Of a DNA stretch of 64,000 nt, positions 8,401 to 17,478 are shown in pieces (positions within the stretch are counted from its first letter, which is position 1; each line of letters opens with the position of its first letter). Made by a program: the position numbers and the translations under genes. The notes beneath the pieces were generated by a model, which saw nothing but the letters and a program-made list of their open reading frames with translations, was not told the origin of the DNA and did not search any database. The stretch comes from Nitrospirota bacterium (GTDB lineage: Bacteria > Nitrospirota > Thermodesulfovibrionia > Thermodesulfovibrionales > UBA6898), in the NCBI GenBank assembly GCA_021825365.1, contig JAKAHR010000001.1, positions 164,835 to 228,834 of the forward strand, given 5' to 3'.

Positions 8401-9021
8401 CTACGGAATACGGCCAAGGCCGGAAGCGGGCATGCTGACGATCTGCCATGCGCCGCGGTTCATCGCCAGCGCAAACTCATGGTTCCTGACGACGTCCATG
8501 ATCTCCACGACACCGCACTTCTTGAGGGAGTAGGTGCAGAGGACGAGCAGGCGGGTGCCGCCGATCACGTTGTTGATCTCCGCCTCATAGCAGGCGAAAT
8601 CGTCCCAATCCTTTTTATTGTCGATCCAGTAGGGGTTGCCGCTCACCCGCATCCCCGCAAACCCCCGCGACAACGCCTCGTCATGTTTTTCCATCCACAT
8701 GTCCAGCGTACGCTGAAGGTCGAATTTCCCGCCCTTCAGGTACCAGTCCGTGTAGGGGAATATCTCCATCTGCCCCTTCTCCAGGCAGGACTTGAAATCA
8801 GGCACCCCCCTCTTCATCGCCCGCAGGGCGTCCTCGTCCGTGACAAAGTCCGACGTGACCCATATGCAGAGTTCGTTGCTCTGGAGTCCCGCCCTGAAGT
8901 AAGGCACGAGCACGTACAGCAGATCCTTCTTGGTGCGGTAGAACTGACAGAAATGACTGCCCCAGGGAAGGTCCCCGATCAGGGCTATCCCCGAATTCCT
9001 CTTCTCGGAATCAGATTTCAT
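8401..9021 (-). CDS. Stand-alone MEDS-domain sensor protein
   Basis: 206 residues consisting of a single MEDS domain that closely parallels the N-terminus of the kinase 62 bases downstream: both contain GIALI-DLPWGSHFCQFY, a LVPYFR-GL-NELC-WVTS stretch, and VV-HEFAL near the end. The start ATG 9021 has AGGAGGTG nine bases upstream. It has no kinase or DNA-binding part, so it may titrate the signal or hetero-oligomerise with the kinase. It is probably the first gene of the MEDS, kinase and response regulator run. Confidence 0.85.
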   Translation of the reverse strand: MKSDSEKRNSGIALIGDLPWGSHFCQFYRTKKDLLYVLVPYFRAGLQSNELCIWVTSDFVTDEDALRAMKRGVPDFKSCLEKGQMEIFPYTDWYLKGGKFDLQRTLDMWMEKHDEALSRGFAGMRVSGNPYWIDNKKDWDDFACYEAEINNVIGGTRLLVLCTYSLKKCGVVEIMDVVRNHEFALAMNRGAWQIVSMPASGLGRIP

Positions 9022-9229
9022 GAGCCAGCACCTCCTGATCCCCCTATTTATTCATGCCAAAAAATTAATCTCCCGCGGAGCCGCCGGTACAGGGGATAGC
9101 CCGCGCTCCTGCCCGGATACTTCAGGCAACGTGTCCACGATGTATGATGATTTTTTATAACACAGGGCTGTTTCACACTGCAAGAGCCAAACGTGTTGTA
9201 CGGCAGGGAGATTTCGAGATTGCAGGGGG

Positions 9230-11098
9230 CTATGCCCCTGCCGAGAGTCCTTCCAGTTCCCTCTCAAAGTCTTTCGCAAGGGAAGCGTGCTCATCCGTCA
9301 GCGCGGCCAGTTCATCAAAGAGCGACTCTATCCTCTTCTTGGCTTCATCCACCGCCTTCGAGAGCCGCTTGATCGGCTCGCCCAGCCCCCTGACAGAGGC
9401 GTCCACCAGGGCCTGGGTGTCCTCTTCCACCTGACGTTCCAGGAGGATGATGGTATCCTCTATCTCCGCGATCCGGGCCTCCATCGGCCCCAGGGTCTGC
9501 GACCGTCGCGTGATCACCTCGGCCCTCAGCCTCCTCAGGTCCTTCCTGCTGACAACGGAACCCTTCCCGCCGGCATCCTGAACAGCCCCGTTTCCGGCCG
9601 GCTCCTCCCCGCGCCATCCGACGCGGTCGAGAAAGTCCTGATAGGTCCCTTCAAAGACGCTCACCTCGCCTCCGTCGAAGACGACGAGCCGCGTTGCCAG
9701 GGAATGCAGGATCATCTCGCTGTGCGTTACGATCACCACAGAACCCTCAAAGGCGTCGATAGCACCCAGGAGCGAGTCGACTGATTCCATATCGAGATGA
9801 TTCGTCGGCTCGTCCAGGAGAAGCAGGTTGGCCGGACTGACCAGGAGTTTGCCAAGGAGGACCCTGCTTTTCTCGCCTCCGGAGAGCACCTCTATCTTCT
9901 TCAGCGCATTGTCCCCCTCAAACATCATGCTCCCGCAGATGGCGCGGCTCGCCTTTCTGCTGCCCTCGGGGTGGATATCGATGATCTCCTGTTCGATCGT
10001 CTTTGCCGGGTCGAGCCGCTGGATGTTCGTCTGGCCGAAATAGGCAAGACTCAGTTTCGGGTCGCGGACGATGCCTCCCGACCGCGGCGCCAGTTCACCC
10101 GCCAGGAGGTTCAGCAGCGTCGTCTTTCCCTTGCCGTTCCTGCCGATGACCGCGATGCGGTCGCGCTTTCCTATCGTGAGACTCAACCGGTCGATGAGGG
10201 GGGCTGCCCCGGGATCAAAGGAAAAAGAGATATCACGGGCAGCCATGAGCCATTTGCCGGTAAAGGGCGCTGTGGTGAACTGAAACTCCAGGTCTTTTAT
10301 TTCCTGAAGTCTGTCGAGACGCTCATGCTTCCGCAGCGCCTTTATCTTCGACTGCACCGCCCGTGCCCTGGTCGCCTGCGCCCGGAAGCGGCTGATGAAC
10401 TGCTCGACTTCAGCCCGCCTCCGCTCCTCGTTCAGCCTCGTCTTCTCATACACCTCTTCCTCCATCAGTATCTGCTGATAGAGCTTCTCCGTGGGCCCCG
10501 GTATCTTCCTGATCCTGCTCCTGTGTATCCCCAGGGTATGGGTAGTCACGCTGTCCATGAAGTCACGATCATGCGTGATGAGAATCAACTCACCCGGCCA
10601 GGACCTGAGGAAACGGGCAAGCCACCGGATGGATACGATGTCAAGGTAATTGGTCGGCTCGTCCAGCAGGAGCAGGTTCGGTGTTGAGACAAGAAGCCGG
10701 GCCAGGTGGAGGCGGACCTGGTATCCGCCGGACAGGTCCGCAGGGCTCCGGTCGAAATCATCGCGGCCAAACCCGAGCCCCATCAGGATCGTCTCCGCCT
10801 TGTATGTCTCATCCCTGCCGTCGTCGGTCGCCGGGATACCGCGGCACGCCTCCTGGAGCACGGAATCGGAGAAAAAGCGGAGATGCTGGGAGAGATATCC
10901 AATACGGTAATGGGCCGGCACCTGGATGACGCCGGCGTCCGGCCTTTCCTCACCCGTGATCATCCTCAGGAGCGTCGTCTTGCCGTGGCCGTTCCTGCCG
11001 ACGAGGCCGACCCGCTCTCCCTTGTTTACGGTGAAGCTGATATCATCGAAGACGACCTGCCGGCCGTATGCCTTATGGATATTGCTGACCTGGATCAT
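9230..11098 (-). CDS. ABC-F family ATPase (Uup/EttA-like translation factor)
   Basis: 622 residues, no membrane helix. Two ATPase domains have Walker A motifs GRNGHGKTT (near residue 35) and GRNGKGKTT (near 320), signatures LSGGYQVRLHLARLL and LSGGEKSRVLLGKLL, and Walker B followed by DEPTNYLD and DEPTNHLD. The interdomain linker (around 240-300) is a charged coiled coil, and a C-terminal coiled coil spans about 540-615. ABC-F proteins bind the ribosomal E site and relieve stalling or protect against antibiotics; the C-terminal coiled coil favours the Uup branch over EttA. The upstream 180 bases contain a nested inverted repeat ending in a T run, described separately. Confidence 0.93.
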   Translation of the reverse strand: MIQVSNIHKAYGRQVVFDDISFTVNKGERVGLVGRNGHGKTTLLRMITGEERPDAGVIQVPAHYRIGYLSQHLRFFSDSVLQEACRGIPATDDGRDETYKAETILMGLGFGRDDFDRSPADLSGGYQVRLHLARLLVSTPNLLLLDEPTNYLDIVSIRWLARFLRSWPGELILITHDRDFMDSVTTHTLGIHRSRIRKIPGPTEKLYQQILMEEEVYEKTRLNEERRRAEVEQFISRFRAQATRARAVQSKIKALRKHERLDRLQEIKDLEFQFTTAPFTGKWLMAARDISFSFDPGAAPLIDRLSLTIGKRDRIAVIGRNGKGKTTLLNLLAGELAPRSGGIVRDPKLSLAYFGQTNIQRLDPAKTIEQEIIDIHPEGSRKASRAICGSMMFEGDNALKKIEVLSGGEKSRVLLGKLLVSPANLLLLDEPTNHLDMESVDSLLGAIDAFEGSVVIVTHSEMILHSLATRLVVFDGGEVSVFEGTYQDFLDRVGWRGEEPAGNGAVQDAGGKGSVVSRKDLRRLRAEVITRRSQTLGPMEARIAEIEDTIILLERQVEEDTQALVDASVRGLGEPIKRLSKAVDEAKKRIESLFDELAALTDEHASLAKDFERELEGLSAGA

Positions 11099-11156
11099 GC
11101 GATGGACGAGGGAATAATTCTACGCAAGATTCGGATTGCTCAGGTGCGCGCACATC

Positions 11157-11240
11157 AGAAAAAGAGGCCGGGAGTGCGGAAAGAGATCCCTATCCTGTGC
11201 GGACCTGCAATAGGGGCTTTTTATGCATGGCCGGCCTCTT
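11157..11240 (-). terminator. Nested hairpin with T-run between ilvN and the ABC-F gene
   Basis: Read on the minus strand, a 10-base arm AAGAGGCCGG (11231-11240) pairs with CCGGCCTCTT (11162-11171), directly followed by a run of Ts. Inside it a second stem pairs CCCTAT with ATAGGG (11210-11215 and 11188-11193). It lies after the ilvN stop and before the ABC-F start. It could simply terminate ilvBN, or act as an attenuator in the ABC-F leader. Confidence 0.55.
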
Positions 11241-11280
11241 CGATATGCAATGCCGGAGGTTACGATGAAATGGGCCGTGG

Positions 11281-11769
11281 CTATGCCTTCTTGATGCCTT
11301 CCCGGGCTATCGCGATCTTGCCGGTGCGGACGAACTCCTTGATCCCCATCGGCCGGAGAAGCTCGACGATGGCCGCGATCTTCTTCTCGTCGCCGGTCAT
11401 CTCGATGGTGTAGGTCTTGGGACTTGAATCCACCACCCTGCCCCTGAATATCTCGGCAAGCCGCAATACCTCAGCCTTATCCTCGGAGCGGGGCGCCACC
11501 TTGATCAGCACCATCTCACGCTCGACATGGTCAAGCTCCGTCATATCGACCACTTTGATCACGTCGATGAGCTTGTTCAGCTGTTTCGTGATCTGCTCGA
11601 TGATCCAGTCGTCACCGCTGGTGACGATCGTCATGACCGAGACATTGGGGTCAATCGTCTCGCCGACAGAGAGGCTCTCGATATTGTAGCCCCTGCCGCT
11701 GAACAGGCCCGACACCCTCGACAATACACCGAACTTGTTTTCAACGAGAACAGATATGGTATGTCTCAT
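11281..11769 (-). CDS. ilvN: Acetolactate synthase, regulatory small subunit
   Basis: 162 residues, the normal length of IlvN/IlvH. The N-terminal ACT domain opens with [20 protein letters not shown] and has [14 protein letters not shown], which forms the valine-binding regulatory site; a second ferredoxin-like domain ([16 protein letters not shown]) follows. The subunit confers feedback inhibition and full activity on IlvB. It starts 49 bases after ilvB with GAGGAGCG before ATG, so the two are cotranscribed. The first committed step of valine/isoleucine synthesis is thus encoded; ilvC is not in the window. Confidence 0.97.
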   Translation of the reverse strand: MRHTISVLVENKFGVLSRVSGLFSGRGYNIESLSVGETIDPNVSVMTIVTSGDDWIIEQITKQLNKLIDVIKVVDMTELDHVEREMVLIKVAPRSEDKAEVLRLAEIFRGRVVDSSPKTYTIEMTGDEKKIAAIVELLRPMGIKEFVRTGKIAIAREGIKKA

Positions 11770-11818
11770 AACGCTCCTCTGTCATTATATTCGAACCCGG
11801 GAACCATCGGCAGATCCG

Positions 11819-13555
11819 CTACTTGACCGCCTTGAGTTTCTTTTCAGACTTCTTTTCATCCTCCGCGAAGAGCATCTCGTCGATGGCGGCTCCGGCAGGG
11901 ACCATGGGGTAGACCTTCTCCCGCCAGTCGACGACGAAGTCCATCATCACCGGCCGCTTGATGCTGAAGGCCTCTTTCAGGACAGGCTCCACCTCCGACT
12001 TCTTCGTGGCACGCAACCCCACGGCATTGTACGCCTCCGCGATCTTGACGAAATCAGGCACGGTCTCGTCCAGCTTGGTATGGGCATACCGTTCCTGGAA
12101 AAAGAGTTCCTGCCACTGCCGGACCATGCCGAGATAGCGGTTGTTCAGGATCGCCACCTTGATCGGCAGCTTGTTGAGAACCGCCGTGGCCAGCTCCTGT
12201 ATGTTCATCTGGATGCTGCCGTCCCCGGCTATGTCGATCACGAGCTTGTTGGGGAAGGCGAACTGCGCGCCGATCGCCGCCGGCATCCCATATCCCATGG
12301 TGCCGAGGCCGCCCGAGCTCAGCAGGGTGCGGGGCTTGTCGTACCGGTAGAACTGGGAGGCCCACATCTGGTTCTGGCCGACCTCGGTGGCGATGATCGC
12401 GTCACCCTTTGTCAGCTCATAGATCTTCTCGACCACATACTGGGGCTTGATGGTATCGGTCGTGCGGTCGTAGGTGAGGGGACGTTCCTTCCTCCAGGCG
12501 TCTATCTGTTTTGTCCAGGCCTTGCGCACCTCCTGCCACTGGTCCTTCACTTCCTCCTTGAGCACCTTGTTCATCACCGACAGCACCCTCTTGACGTCGC
12601 CGACGATCGGGACGTCGACACGCACGTTCTTCCTGATGGAGGTGGGGTCTATGTCGATATGCACGATCTTTGCATTCGGGGCAAAGGCGCTGATCTTCCC
12701 GGTCACCCGGTCGTCAAAGCGCATGCCAACGGCCACGAGCAGGTCAGACTCCTGGATCGCGCGGTTGGCATAGTACGTACCATGCATACCCGGCATACCG
12801 AGGGAGAGGCGGTGGCTGCCGGGAAAGCAGCCGAGACCCATAAGAGTCATGGTCACCGGGACGTCGGCGTATTCGGCGAGTTCCTTCAGTTCCTTCGAGG
12901 CGCCCGAGGCGATGACCCCTCCTCCCGCGACGATGACCGGCTTCTTTGCCTTGGCGAGCATATGGGCAGCCTGGTTGATCATGTAGCGGTTGCCTTCGTA
13001 GGTCGGCTTGTACGTCGCCATGGAGACGGACTCGGGCCATACGAACTCGGCCTTGCCGGACGTCACATCCTTGGGCAGGTCGATCAGGACAGGGCCGGGC
13101 CGGCCGGTAGTTGCGATGTAAAATGCCTCCTTGATGATCCGGGCAAGGTCCTGCACGTCCTTCACGAGGTAGTTATATTTTGTACAGGGCCTGGTTATCC
13201 CGACGATATCAGCCTCCTGAAAGGCATCGTTGCCGATGAGCAGCGTCGGCACCTGGCCTGAAAAGACTACGAGCGGGATGGAATCCATCGATGCGGTCGC
13301 TATGCCGGTAACGGTGTTGGTGGCTCCGGGGCCGGAGGTGACGAGCACAACGCCCGCCTTTCCGGAGGCCCGGGCGTACCCGTCAGCAGCGTGGACAGCC
13401 CCCTGTTCATGTCTCGTGAGGATGAGCTGCAGGTCCTTCTCGTCGTGGAGCGCGTCGAAGATGTTCAGCACAACGCCCCCGGGATACCCGAAGATGTGCT
13501 TCACGCCCTCTTTCTTGAGGCATTCTATAAAGATCTCTGCGCCTGAAATTTTCAT
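11819..13555 (-). CDS. ilvB: Acetolactate synthase, catalytic large subunit
   Basis: 578 residues from ATG 13555 ([17 protein letters not shown]); a frame start 18 bases upstream is possible but less like other IlvB proteins. The TPP-dependent enzyme joins two pyruvates, or pyruvate and 2-oxobutyrate, in branched-chain amino acid synthesis. Seen: the substrate-entry segment FGYPGG, the catalytic Glu in LTRHEQGA, the FAD-binding middle domain ([14 protein letters not shown]), and the TPP/Mg motif [15 protein letters not shown] ending in ILNNRYLG. A long ORF on the opposite strand is a shadow of its codon bias. Confidence 0.97.
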   Translation of the reverse strand: MKISGAEIFIECLKKEGVKHIFGYPGGVVLNIFDALHDEKDLQLILTRHEQGAVHAADGYARASGKAGVVLVTSGPGATNTVTGIATASMDSIPLVVFSGQVPTLLIGNDAFQEADIVGITRPCTKYNYLVKDVQDLARIIKEAFYIATTGRPGPVLIDLPKDVTSGKAEFVWPESVSMATYKPTYEGNRYMINQAAHMLAKAKKPVIVAGGGVIASGASKELKELAEYADVPVTMTLMGLGCFPGSHRLSLGMPGMHGTYYANRAIQESDLLVAVGMRFDDRVTGKISAFAPNAKIVHIDIDPTSIRKNVRVDVPIVGDVKRVLSVMNKVLKEEVKDQWQEVRKAWTKQIDAWRKERPLTYDRTTDTIKPQYVVEKIYELTKGDAIIATEVGQNQMWASQFYRYDKPRTLLSSGGLGTMGYGMPAAIGAQFAFPNKLVIDIAGDGSIQMNIQELATAVLNKLPIKVAILNNRYLGMVRQWQELFFQERYAHTKLDETVPDFVKIAEAYNAVGLRATKKSEVEPVLKEAFSIKRPVMMDFVVDWREKVYPMVPAGAAIDEMLFAEDEKKSEKKLKAVK

Positions 13556-13733
13556 GGCTCCAATTCTCCTCATAAGGCCCGGGGCCGTAATTTTCCGATT
13601 ATTCTACCACAGAAACAGGCTTCCGGGGAAATAGGGAGACGTAGTGCGCAGGACCGTCGCCGCGTCTTCGGCTGCATGACGGAGAAAGCCCGGACTCTGA
13701 GCCGCTGCGCATCCGCCCGGCGCTGTCTCGTGC

Positions 13734-13739
13734 TATACT
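13734..13739 (+). promoter_or_regulatory. Possible -10 box (TATACT) of the NosL operon
   Basis: TATACT 42 bases before the nosL-like ATG in a 226-base divergent gap; no clear -35 box is visible. AGGAGA precedes the start codon at 13782. Confidence 0.3.
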
Positions 13740-13781
13740 AGTTTCGATAGCCTCAATCCCTGCAGCACAGGAGAAATAACG

Positions 13782-14273
13782 ATGAAACCAAGAGGTATCA
13801 GGCGCAGCATCCCGGTTTTGGCGTGCGTGGCGGTTCTCATGATCTTCATCTCCTTCCCTGCCCGGGCGGCGGAAAGGAAACCGGTCGCGGTGAAAAAGGG
13901 CGACAAGTGCGCGGTCTGCGGCATGTTCGTCGAAAAGTACAAGGAATGGATGGCCCAGGTCATCTTTACTGACGGCACGGCGGCGTTCTTCGATGGACCA
14001 AAGGACATGTTCCGCTATTACCTCAATGTTCCCCGTTATACCCCTGCAAGAAAGCAGTCGGACATCGAAGTCATGTACGTGACAGAGTACTATTCTGCCA
14101 GGATGATGAACGTGAAGGATGTGTTCTTCGTCCAGGGAAGCGATGTCTACGGACCCATGGGCACGGAACTCGTGCCTGTTGAGACCGAAGCAAGGGCAAA
14201 GGAGTTCCTGAAAGACCACAAGGGGAAGAAGATCCTGGGATTCGGCGGCGTCACATCCGAGGACGTCAGATAG
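13782..14273 (+). CDS. NosL-family periplasmic metal-binding protein
   Basis: 163 residues with a signal peptide (hydrophobic stretch ending FPARAAE near residue 30). The NosL fingerprint is present: C43-x-x-C46-G-M48 in KCAVCGMFVEKY, then WMAQVIFTDGTAAFFDGPKDM and the region ending VPVETEARAKEFLKDHKGKKIL. NosL binds Cu(I) and delivers it to nitrous oxide reductase in denitrifiers, but NosL-like proteins also occur without nosZ, as here. Usual NosL is a lipoprotein; no lipobox is seen in this one. First gene of locus C, followed without a gap by a small anchored protein and an ABC transporter, which suggests metal transfer linked to that transporter. Confidence 0.88.
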   Translation: MKPRGIRRSIPVLACVAVLMIFISFPARAAERKPVAVKKGDKCAVCGMFVEKYKEWMAQVIFTDGTAAFFDGPKDMFRYYLNVPRYTPARKQSDIEVMYVTEYYSARMMNVKDVFFVQGSDVYGPMGTELVPVETEARAKEFLKDHKGKKILGFGGVTSEDVR

Positions 14274-14591
14274 GTGAACCGGGCCTTTGTCTTCCTCGCG
14301 GGTGCCGGCCTCTGCCTGCTGGCCCTGACGGGTCTCCTCTTCCGGTCGGCAGCGACGGTGAGGCAGCAGGGCAACACCGTCCGCGACATGACCGAAATAG
14401 CCGCCTGCCTGCGGCTGACTGACATTTCCTTCTCGCACGATGCCCGTTATACGAGACACCCCTCGCAGGCAGACCTCTTTTCAGCCTTCCAGGACCATCC
14501 TGGCTCCATAGAGCATTTTCCCTCCGGATCGGTGTCAGCGCCCCCCGACTTTTCGGGCATCGGCACGGCGATCTCCGCGGGCAAACGATGA
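14274..14591 (+). CDS. Small membrane-anchored protein of unknown function
   Basis: 105 residues. The GTG start directly abuts the NosL stop codon and the gene overlaps the next start by four bases (ATGA), so it is locked into the operon. One hydrophobic segment (FVFLAGAGLCLLALTGLLF, residues 5-25) is followed by a short periplasmic tail of about 75 residues containing CLRLTDISFSHDARYTRHPS, then a Pro/Ser-rich end. I do not recognise the family. Its single Cys and several His residues in the tail are compatible with a metal role but prove nothing. Confidence 0.65.
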   Translation: MNRAFVFLAGAGLCLLALTGLLFRSAATVRQQGNTVRDMTEIAACLRLTDISFSHDARYTRHPSQADLFSAFQDHPGSIEHFPSGSVSAPPDFSGIGTAISAGKR

Positions 14592-15760
14592 GCCTGACCA
14601 AGCATATCAACATCCTCGACTACACCCTGCTTTCGCTGCTGCGCCGAAAGTTCAGGAATGCCGGTATAATCCTCGTATTTTCCCTGGTGATCTGTATTAC
14701 GGGGTCGGTTCTCCTCCTCACCTACGCATTTAAACGCGAGGCAGTCCTTGTTTTGGGCAATGTGCCGGAGCTGATCGTCCAGAAGATGACCGCCGGAAGG
14801 CATGAGCTCATCCCCGTCAGCCTCGGTGAGGAGATCAGCAGGATCCCCGGCGTGTCCGGAGTCGAACCCCGCTACTGGGGTTACTACTTCGACTCCTTTA
14901 CAAAGGCCAATTACACGGTCGTGACTCCCGGCGGCAGACTGTCAGAGGGCAATAAGCTCCTGCAGGGCCGCCTGCCTTCTGCCGAAGAGAAGGGCGTGGC
15001 AGCCATCGGCGGCGGCATAGCACGGACGCGCTTCCTCGGCATCGATGACGACCTTGCCCTCTTTTCTCCGGACGGGAAGCTGCGGAATTTCCGGGTTGTC
15101 GGCATATTCCAGGCGCCTTCGGAACTCCTGACATTCGATCTTATCGTCATCGGCAAGGGCGATTTGCAGGAACTCTTTTCCCTGCCCCCCGGCATCGCCA
15201 CGGACCTCGTCGTCGGGGTCCGCAATGAGACCGAGGCGCCGGTCATCGCCCGGAAGATCAGGGAGCGCATCCCTGATTCCCGTCCGATCCTCAGGAGAGA
15301 GATCATCAGGACATATGACGCGGTCTTCAGTTGGCGCAGCGGCCTTATCCTCACGCTCTTTGCCGGGGCCCTTGCTGCATTCGCCATCCTCGCCTGGGAC
15401 AAGGCGACGGGCCTGAGCGCTGACGAACGCCGCGAGATAGGCATCCTGAAGGCCCTGGGGTGGGAGACCTCCGATATCCTCGAAATGAAATTCTGGGAGG
15501 GGGTCGCTATTTCCCTCACCTCCTTTTTTCTCGGCATCCTGGCAGCCTATGCCCATATCTTCTTTTTCGACGCCGCCCTCTTCGCCCCTGCCCTCAAGGG
15601 CTGGTCCGTCATCTATCCCCGGTTCCACCTCGTCCCCTTCATTGATCCGTACCAGATAGCCACGCTGCTCTCGCTGACGGTGATACCCTATATCGCATCC
15701 ACCATCATCCCTTCGTGGAAGGCGGCGGTGACAGACCCGGATGAGGTCGTGAGGGGCTGA
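14588..15760 (+). CDS. FtsX/MacB-type ABC transporter permease (locus C)
   Basis: 390 residues with the FtsX-like plan: a first helix (residues 20-48), a large extracytoplasmic domain (about 50-255), then three helices (about 258-278, 308-335, 355-380). The C-terminal PSWKAAVTDPDEVVRG is the usual end of these permeases (PAxxAaxxdPvealr). The motif ERREIGILKALGWETSDIL, in the loop after helix 2, is the coupling region to the ATPase. MacB/LolC-like transporters move substrates across or out of the periplasmic side rather than pump through the membrane. Unlike the locus A and B permeases it has no Cys-Cys pair. It overlaps the previous gene and is followed by its ATPase after 4 bases. Confidence 0.9.
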   Translation: MSLTKHINILDYTLLSLLRRKFRNAGIILVFSLVICITGSVLLLTYAFKREAVLVLGNVPELIVQKMTAGRHELIPVSLGEEISRIPGVSGVEPRYWGYYFDSFTKANYTVVTPGGRLSEGNKLLQGRLPSAEEKGVAAIGGGIARTRFLGIDDDLALFSPDGKLRNFRVVGIFQAPSELLTFDLIVIGKGDLQELFSLPPGIATDLVVGVRNETEAPVIARKIRERIPDSRPILRREIIRTYDAVFSWRSGLILTLFAGALAAFAILAWDKATGLSADERREIGILKALGWETSDILEMKFWEGVAISLTSFFLGILAAYAHIFFFDAALFAPALKGWSVIYPRFHLVPFIDPYQIATLLSLTVIPYIASTIIPSWKAAVTDPDEVVRG

Positions 15761-15764
15761 TATC

Positions 15765-16466
15765 ATGCCGGCGGACACCATCATCTCCACCAGCGGGGTC
15801 ACCAAGTACTTCAACCGGGGAAGGCCGAACGAGGTGCTTGCCGTAAACGGCGTGACCTTTGCGATCAGAAAGGGGGACTTCAGTGTGCTGAAGGGGCCGA
15901 GCGGATCGGGGAAAACCACGCTCCTGTCTCTCATCGGCTGCATGACGAGGCCGACCGCGGGCAGCGTCGTGGTTGCCGGCAGGGATGCCTCGCACCTTCC
16001 GGAACGCTTCCTCGCCGAGATCAGGAGAAAGACCTTCGGGTTCATCTTCCAGCAGTTTCATCTCATCCCCGGCATGAGCGTGCTTCAAAACGTGATGATC
16101 CCCCTCTACCCCACCGACAGCACCCTGCCGGACCTGAAGAGGCGGGCGGCAGCGCTTCTCGACAGCCTCGACATGTCCAAGCGCGCGGCCTTTCCGGTGC
16201 AGGGCCTTTCAGGCGGCGAACAGCAGAGGACAGCGATCGCCCGGGCGCTTATCAATGACCCTGATATCATCCTTGCGGATGAACCGACCGCCCATCTTGA
16301 TACGGCTCTCTCGAAGGACTTCATGGAGATCATGAAGGGCTTTCGGGACAAGGGCAAGACTATCGTCATCGCCTCGCATGATCCCCTCGTCTTTGAGGAC
16401 CCTGCGGTCGGGCTGATCGTGGGCATGCGTGACGGCTCGCTGACGGAGCTGAAGAGGAGGGGTTGA
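15765..16466 (+). CDS. LolD/MacB-type ABC transporter ATPase (locus C)
   Basis: 233 residues, a complete ATPase: Walker [13 protein letters not shown]-loop in GFIFQQFHLIPG, signature LSGGEQQRTAIARAL, Walker B with ILADEPTAHLD, and H-loop in IVIASHDP. The ADEPTAHLD box is typical of the LolD/FtsE/MacB branch that pairs with FtsX-like permeases. It lies 4 bases after the permease and energises it. Confidence 0.95.
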   Translation: MPADTIISTSGVTKYFNRGRPNEVLAVNGVTFAIRKGDFSVLKGPSGSGKTTLLSLIGCMTRPTAGSVVVAGRDASHLPERFLAEIRRKTFGFIFQQFHLIPGMSVLQNVMIPLYPTDSTLPDLKRRAAALLDSLDMSKRAAFPVQGLSGGEQQRTAIARALINDPDIILADEPTAHLDTALSKDFMEIMKGFRDKGKTIVIASHDPLVFEDPAVGLIVGMRDGSLTELKRRG

Positions 16467-16470
16467 GGCG

Positions 16471-17478
16471 GTGCTCCTTCATCCCGGCATCATCGGGCTT
16501 ATCATCGGCTCGGGCCTGACGCTCCTCCTGCTTTTCTCGTCAGCCCTCCTCGGCATGCAGATCCTCAGGAAATGGGACATCACGAGCAGTTCCGAACTGC
16601 AGCTCAGCCTGGAGCGCAAGACCTACCTCGTCTCAACGCTCGTACAATATGCCCTGCTCTTTCAGGTGATTTCGGCCTTCCTGTTCATCTACACGGCTGA
16701 CGACATGCATAACCTCCTCGTGGGCGCCATGTGCGCAACAGGATCCCTCAACGCCAATCCCTACGGCTTCCCTGCTCTCTACGCGCAGATCGTGACCCTC
16801 TTCCTGGCAGCCGCCTGGATCAGCCTGAACCGGATAGACAACCGTGCCGAGGACTACCCCCTCACCCGGAAGAAATACAGCCTGCTGTTTCTTATCCTGC
16901 CGGCGGTCACGGCAGGCTACGTCCTGCAGCTTACGTATTTCGGCTCGATTGACCCTGATGTCATCACCTCCTGCTGCGGCGTCCTCTTCAGCGAAGGGGG
17001 CGCCGGGCTCGGCAGTTCCCTCTCCTCGCTCCCTGTCCGGAAGACGGAGATCGTCTTCGGACTGCTGTATCTGCTCGTCATCGTCTCCGGTCTATTGGCA
17101 GCCCGGAGCGGCAGGAGGCCTTTCACGCTGCTCCTGTCCGCATCGTCCGCGCTTTTCTTCTTCGGCGCCATCGCGTCCGTCATCACGTTCATATCCCTTT
17201 ACTTCTACCAGATGCCGTCGCACCACTGCCCGTTCGACATCCTTCAGTCAGGATACTATTATGTCGGGTATCCCCTCTATGCAACCCTCTTTGCCGGCAG
17301 TTTCTTCGGGGTGATGACCGGGGCGGTCGAGCCCTTCAGAAAGATCCCGTCCCTGGCGGCGGTGATCCCGGCGGTGCAGCGGAGATGGGCGCTGACCGCA
17401 ACCGTAGCCATCACGCTTTTTGTTATACTATCGATAGTACCGATGGTTTTTACGCCTTTTACGCTTGAAGGTTATTGA
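16471..17478 (+). CDS. Polytopic membrane protein with conserved-looking Cys/His motifs
   Basis: 335 residues from a GTG start 4 bases after the ATPase. About eight hydrophobic segments are seen. Between them lie MCATGSLNANPYGF (residue 90 region), SCCGVLFSEGG (around 170) and MPSHHCPFDILQ (around 250). These Cys and His residues sit in loops at membrane edges and look like metal or heme ligands. I do not recognise a named family. Its position between an FtsX/LolD transporter and a DUF2318 lipoprotein suggests a shared job in metal or redox handling; this is inference from context. Confidence 0.75.
   Translation: MLLHPGIIGLIIGSGLTLLLLFSSALLGMQILRKWDITSSSELQLSLERKTYLVSTLVQYALLFQVISAFLFIYTADDMHNLLVGAMCATGSLNANPYGFPALYAQIVTLFLAAAWISLNRIDNRAEDYPLTRKKYSLLFLILPAVTAGYVLQLTYFGSIDPDVITSCCGVLFSEGGAGLGSSLSSLPVRKTEIVFGLLYLLVIVSGLLAARSGRRPFTLLLSASSALFFFGAIASVITFISLYFYQMPSHHCPFDILQSGYYYVGYPLYATLFAGSFFGVMTGAVEPFRKIPSLAAVIPAVQRRWALTATVAITLFVILSIVPMVFTPFTLEGY

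Noticed and set aside
9052..9294. 80-codon minus-strand frame overlapping the ABC-F 3' end
   Set aside because: No ribosome binding site or domain, and it overlaps a certain gene in another frame. The 9022-9229 gap otherwise shows nothing.
11735..13261. 508-codon open frame on the plus strand across ilvB
   Set aside because: It mirrors ilvB codon bias, has a His/Val-rich unnatural composition and no recognisable domain; ilvB on the other strand is certain.
13782..14273. Assigning locus C to nitrous oxide reductase maturation because of NosL
   Set aside because: No nosZ, nosD, nosF or nosY-type genes are present; the transporter is of the FtsX/LolD type.
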